From positions 1,426,001 through 1,490,000 of the forward strand of contig OX638377.1 in NCBI GenBank assembly GCA_951813615.1: a DNA stretch of 64,000 nucleotides, written 5' to 3'. The position numbers and the translations under genes were made by a program. The notes under the pieces were generated by a model. It saw only the letters and a program-made list of their open reading frames with translations. It ran no database searches and was not told where the DNA came from. The DNA comes from an uncultured Latescibacterota bacterium. GTDB lineage: Bacteria; Latescibacterota; UBA2968; UBA8231. Within the stretch, counting starts at the first letter, position 1. Each line of letters opens with the position of its first letter. Positions 61,026 to 64,000 of this stretch are shown here, piece by piece.

Positions 61026-62270
61026 CTATTTGAGACTGCGGATGAAGTAGAGCAGGCGCTTGAAAAAGCTCGGCCGGATGCCGGGGTTCTCGGTGCGTTG
61101 GGCCACCACGTGGTAGGCTTGGAGATGGTGGTTGTACATGGCGTGGGCTCCGCCCCACAAGTACAGGCGGAAGGCACGAAAAACCGCTTCGCCCCAGCGC
61201 TCGACGATGGTCTGGCGGTTAGCCTCAAAGCGAGTGGCCCAGTGGTCCAGCGTCAGGGCGTACTCGTGCGTTTCATCTACTACTTCCTCCACCTTGAAGC
61301 CGTGCATGAGGAACTCTTGCAGCAGGTCGGGTAGGCACAGGTACGTGTGGGTGCCGGGGTAGATATAGCGACGCACGAAGTTGCTCACCTTGTACTTTTC
61401 GAGCGTGGCCGAAGCGTCCAAATAAATGCGGCCCCCGGGCTTGAGGCATTTCCACACTTGCGCGGCAAAGTCACGGTAGTGGGGGATGTGCTCAATGACG
61501 CCGAAAATGACGATGGCGTCGTACGGCTCGGGTGGCTCGTGCTCGAGGAAATCTTCAAGGAGGATTTGGCAGTTCGTCAGCCCTTGTTCGGCGATGAGTT
61601 CTTGGTGCAGTCGATGCGAGTCCTCAGCAATGGTCAGGGCCGTGCAGTGGATGCCGCGCGGACCAGCGTAGCGAGTAACTGCGCCCCAGCCTGCGCCGAT
61701 GTCGAGTAGGCGGTCTCCTGCTTGCAGGCGCAGGGCTTGGGCCATGGTGGCAAATTTGTGCTCAGCGGCCTGTTCCAGCGTTTCGTCATCGTCGTGGAAG
61801 AGGCACTGCGAGTAGAGATGGTACTGGCGATCGACGATCGCCAAGTAGAAATCGTCGCCGAAGTTATAGTGGTGCGCGATGGCAGCGCGGTTGAGGCGGA
61901 TGCGGTTGCTCCAGAGAAGTTGCAGATAGGCCCGCAGCAGGAAACCGGGGCTGATCTTGCCCTTGGCGTACTGGCGCATATCTAGGAAGGAGTGTACATC
62001 ACCCTCGATTTCGATCTGGCCCTCGACGTAAGCGCGACCGATGGCGTACTCGTCGAGTCTTTTGCTGAGTATCTCGTCGGAGTGGAAGACGACGCTAAAG
62101 TCTGGTTCGCCCGCCGGTCCCAAGCGCAAGGTCTCGCCTTGTGCAAAGGTAAACTGGCAGGGGATGGGGATGTCGGCGAGGGCGGCGTAGACTAGGCGGG
62201 CAGCCGCGCATTGGGGCTTGGGGGGCGGGGCTTGCTCTCGCTCTTGCTGTAATTGGGGCTGTGCGGTCAT
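61026..62270 (-). CDS. Cyclopropane-fatty-acyl-phospholipid synthase-like SAM methyltransferase
   Basis: This 414-aa protein has the CFA synthase layout: an N-terminal substrate domain (VVFHSDEILSKRLDEYAIGRAYVEGQIEIEGDVHSFLDM), then IAHHYNFGDDFYLAIVDRQYHLYSQCLF, typical of the family. The SAM site is LLDIGAGWGAVTRYAG and is followed by a VIEHIPHYRDF-type loop. It adds a methylene or methyl group to unsaturated membrane lipids. The start at 62270 has AGGA upstream; a start seven codons earlier is less supported. It ends just upstream of the DUF6785-like gene on the same strand. Confidence 0.88.
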   Translation of the reverse strand: MTAQPQLQQEREQAPPPKPQCAAARLVYAALADIPIPCQFTFAQGETLRLGPAGEPDFSVVFHSDEILSKRLDEYAIGRAYVEGQIEIEGDVHSFLDMRQYAKGKISPGFLLRAYLQLLWSNRIRLNRAAIAHHYNFGDDFYLAIVDRQYHLYSQCLFHDDDETLEQAAEHKFATMAQALRLQAGDRLLDIGAGWGAVTRYAGPRGIHCTALTIAEDSHRLHQELIAEQGLTNCQILLEDFLEHEPPEPYDAIVIFGVIEHIPHYRDFAAQVWKCLKPGGRIYLDASATLEKYKVSNFVRRYIYPGTHTYLCLPDLLQEFLMHGFKVEEVVDETHEYALTLDHWATRFEANRQTIVERWGEAVFRAFRLYLWGGAHAMYNHHLQAYHVVAQRTENPGIRPSFFKRLLYFIRSLK

Positions 62271-62386
62271 GATGGTTTTTCCTGGCGGCACAATTAGTTG
62301 CGCAAAGGAGACGTTTAGTATTAAAGGAGTACAGATTATTAAACTTTGCCCGATTAGTCAAGAAGATGGGTAAAAGGAGCGAGGTT

Positions 62387-64000
62387 ATGCAGGTGATTGG
62401 ATGGGGTAGGATGGTGTGGAATATAGGCGCAGTTGCGTGGTTGGGCTGTGCGCCGGTCGAAGCGGAGCGCCCGGCCGCAGCGGTCGATGTCCAGCGCGCG
62501 GTGCCGACGGGAGACATCCCGCAGCGCGCGTGGCCAGAGGCTTGGTTCCGGCCGCCGGCTACGGCTGCGACCGTGGGATTGCAGACCTTCCGCCAGTCGC
62601 CGATGCTCGATGAATTGGTGGCTACCGGTGAATTGCTGCCGGTCGCCGAGCGCCTGCCCGACGACCCGGTGGTGGTTGAACCCTTTGGCGAGATTGGCCG
62701 CTATGGGGGCACGGCCCGGTTGTTCTTCGCAGGTGAAAGCCTGATCAACGTGCCCGAAGGGGTGCTGCGTCCGGGGCCGCAAATGCGGTTGAATCTGCCG
62801 AATTTTGCGGCCAAGGCCGAATACCTCAATGGTGCGCGGACTTTGCGGATCACCTTGCGCCCGGGCCACAAGTGGTCCGACGGCCATCCCGTAACGGCTG
62901 ACGACTACGCGTTCTGGTTCGACCACGTGCTGATGAACGAGGAGCTCACGCCGGTGGTGGAGCCTCGGTTCAAGGGCGCGCGGTTCGAAAAGCACGATGC
63001 GCACAGTTTTAGTTATCACTTTCCCCAGCCGATGCCGCTGTTTGTCAACCACCTTGCCCACAACAGTTCGCGCTTGGCGATGCCAGCGCACTTCATGCGC
63101 CGCTACCACCCGGCGTTTACCGATCCCGCACAGTTGGAGCGCGAAGCCGCAGAGTTGGGTTTGCAGGACTGGCTAACCTATTTCGGGGCGGTCAATAGCA
63201 CGACCGACCTGATTCACTTCAACCGCCCGGTGCTGACGGCGTACGTATTGGTCAGCCGGACCTCGACGCGCGCGCTGCTGCGCCGCAACCCCTACTATTT
63301 CAAGGTGGATCCCAAGGGCAACCAATTACCCTATATCGACTACTTGGAGGTACAACGGGTCGATAGCTCCGAGATCATGGCGGCCAAAGCCTCAACTGGA
63401 CAGGTTGACTTCGCTGGACGGCAGTTTATGACGGCCGATATTCCGCTGTTTAAGCGCTTTGAGCAGAACAATGGCTATTCCACGTACGTCTGGCCACGGC
63501 CGTACGGATCGGACGTAGTGTTGCAGTTCAATTTGAATCATCCCGACGAGGGGTTGCGGCGGATTTTCCAGGACGTGCGCTTCCGCCGGGCGATGTCGCT
63601 GGCCATCAATCGAGAGGAAATCAACGACATCGTTTACTTCGGGTACGGGGTACCGCGTCAACTCACGGTGGTGTCTGCGAGCCGCTACTTCGAGCCGGAA
63701 TTTGCCACGGCGTGGGCGGAGTTTGACCCGGCGCGGGCCAATGCCTTGTTCGATGAGATGGGACTTGTCGATCGCGACGGGGATGGAAGACGTGAGCGGC
63801 TCGACGGCAAACCGTTGCAAATCACCTTGGAGTACATGATCGGCGAGACGCCCAAGCAGGTTACCTTGGACTTGGTCACAGCCCACTGGCGCGAGGTGGG
63901 GGTAAGCGTCAATCTCAAACAAATCAGCGGCACACTGCAGCGGATCCGCGCTAGAGCGGGCTTGATGGACATGACCATCTGGCACGCCGACCGCAACGCG
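62387..64000 (+). CDS. Family 5 extracellular solute-binding protein (ABC transporter), 3'-truncated by window edge
   Basis: The frame opens at ATG 62387 (AAAGGAGCGAGG upstream) and stays open to the window end, 538 codons. A hydrophobic N-terminus with a Cys (AVAWLGCAPVEA) suggests an exported lipoprotein, though the lipobox is imperfect. Core motifs fit SBP_bac_5: RYGGTARLFFAG, LRITLRPGHKWSDGHPVTADDYAFWFDHVL, NPYYFKVDPKGNQLPYIDYLEVQRV, DVRFRRAMSLAINREEINDIVYFGYG and ARANALFDEMGL. It delivers peptides, sugars or nickel-like solutes to an Opp/Dpp permease. It might use the OppD/OppF-type ATPases at 18261-20266, but that is a guess. Confidence 0.9.
   Translation, partial: MQVIGWGRMVWNIGAVAWLGCAPVEAERPAAAVDVQRAVPTGDIPQRAWPEAWFRPPATAATVGLQTFRQSPMLDELVATGELLPVAERLPDDPVVVEPFGEIGRYGGTARLFFAGESLINVPEGVLRPGPQMRLNLPNFAAKAEYLNGARTLRITLRPGHKWSDGHPVTADDYAFWFDHVLMNEELTPVVEPRFKGARFEKHDAHSFSYHFPQPMPLFVNHLAHNSSRLAMPAHFMRRYHPAFTDPAQLEREAAELGLQDWLTYFGAVNSTTDLIHFNRPVLTAYVLVSRTSTRALLRRNPYYFKVDPKGNQLPYIDYLEVQRVDSSEIMAAKASTGQVDFAGRQFMTADIPLFKRFEQNNGYSTYVWPRPYGSDVVLQFNLNHPDEGLRRIFQDVRFRRAMSLAINREEINDIVYFGYGVPRQLTVVSASRYFEPEFATAWAEFDPARANALFDEMGLVDRDGDGRRERLDGKPLQITLEYMIGETPKQVTLDLVTAHWREVGVSVNLKQISGTLQRIRARAGLMDMTIWHADRNA

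Noticed and set aside
1-64000. tRNA or rRNA genes
   Set aside because: No cloverleaf-like or rRNA-like sequence was noticed in the intergenic gaps, although a covariance search would be needed to exclude them.

Overview
The window is a dense, GC-rich bacterial chromosome segment from a Gram-negative organism. It encodes a TonB-dependent receptor, an outer-membrane DUF5686-type protein, a periplasmic-type chaperone/isomerase and FlgD-like/Por-secretion-like C-terminal modules (PNPFN...NVLGQ...GVYxxRL). That combination points to the FCB side of the tree, and an uncultured Latescibacterota-like lineage is my best inference. No rRNA, tRNA or CRISPR array was seen.

Layout: (1) 2-7323, a partial GH32-like protein, a repressor/membrane-protein pair with a 16-bp palindromic operator, and a small catabolic cluster (SDR, PhyH dioxygenase, isochorismatase-fold hydrolase, class III aminotransferase, divergent Gfo/Idh oxidoreductase) whose two minus-strand transcription units share a nearly identical promoter. 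(2) 7371-11011, a secreted YWTD beta-propeller protein with a 135-bp tandem blade duplication, and an HD phosphohydrolase. (3) 11198-25252, a long housekeeping run: ndk, yceD, rpmF, fabH, fabD, fabG, acpP, fabF, rnc, a lipoyl ligase, oppD/oppF-type ATPases, a PpiD/SurA-like isomerase, a GarR-like reductase, nadK and two NAD-binding proteins. plsX is missing from its usual place. (4) 25249-30557, a secreted multidomain sugar dehydrogenase and a TonB receptor. (5) 30558-37910, an accessory region: an AlbA_2/HATPase gene coupled to a ParA-type ATPase, two enolase-superfamily genes, a 173-bp MITE with a 7-bp target duplication, a leucine-rich-repeat protein, a WD40 remnant and a HAD hydrolase.

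(6) 38081-53635 carries what looks like a complete N-methylglutamate pathway for methylamine use: mgsA-mgsB-mgsC, gmaS-like, then mgdA-mgdB-mgdC and, after a DUF5686-like gene and a DUF6785-like membrane protein, the gamma subunit mgdD. The run is interrupted between gmaS and mgdA by a RloA-like ATPase gene followed by a 36-codon TOPRIM-like stub, apparently a decaying ATPase/TOPRIM defence pair.

(7) Just after mgdD, a 78-bp direct repeat (one mismatch) brackets about 2.1 kb holding an AT-richer 579-aa orphan gene. The repeat duplicates the overlapping 3' ends of mgdD and the convergent trkH, so both genes remain intact. (8) 55823-64000 holds trkH/trkA, a rhamnose-mutarotase-like gene, a second DUF6785-like membrane protein, a cyclopropane-fatty-acid-synthase-like methyltransferase and the start of a family 5 solute-binding protein.

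All functional calls rest on reading motifs and gene order by eye; no database search was run.
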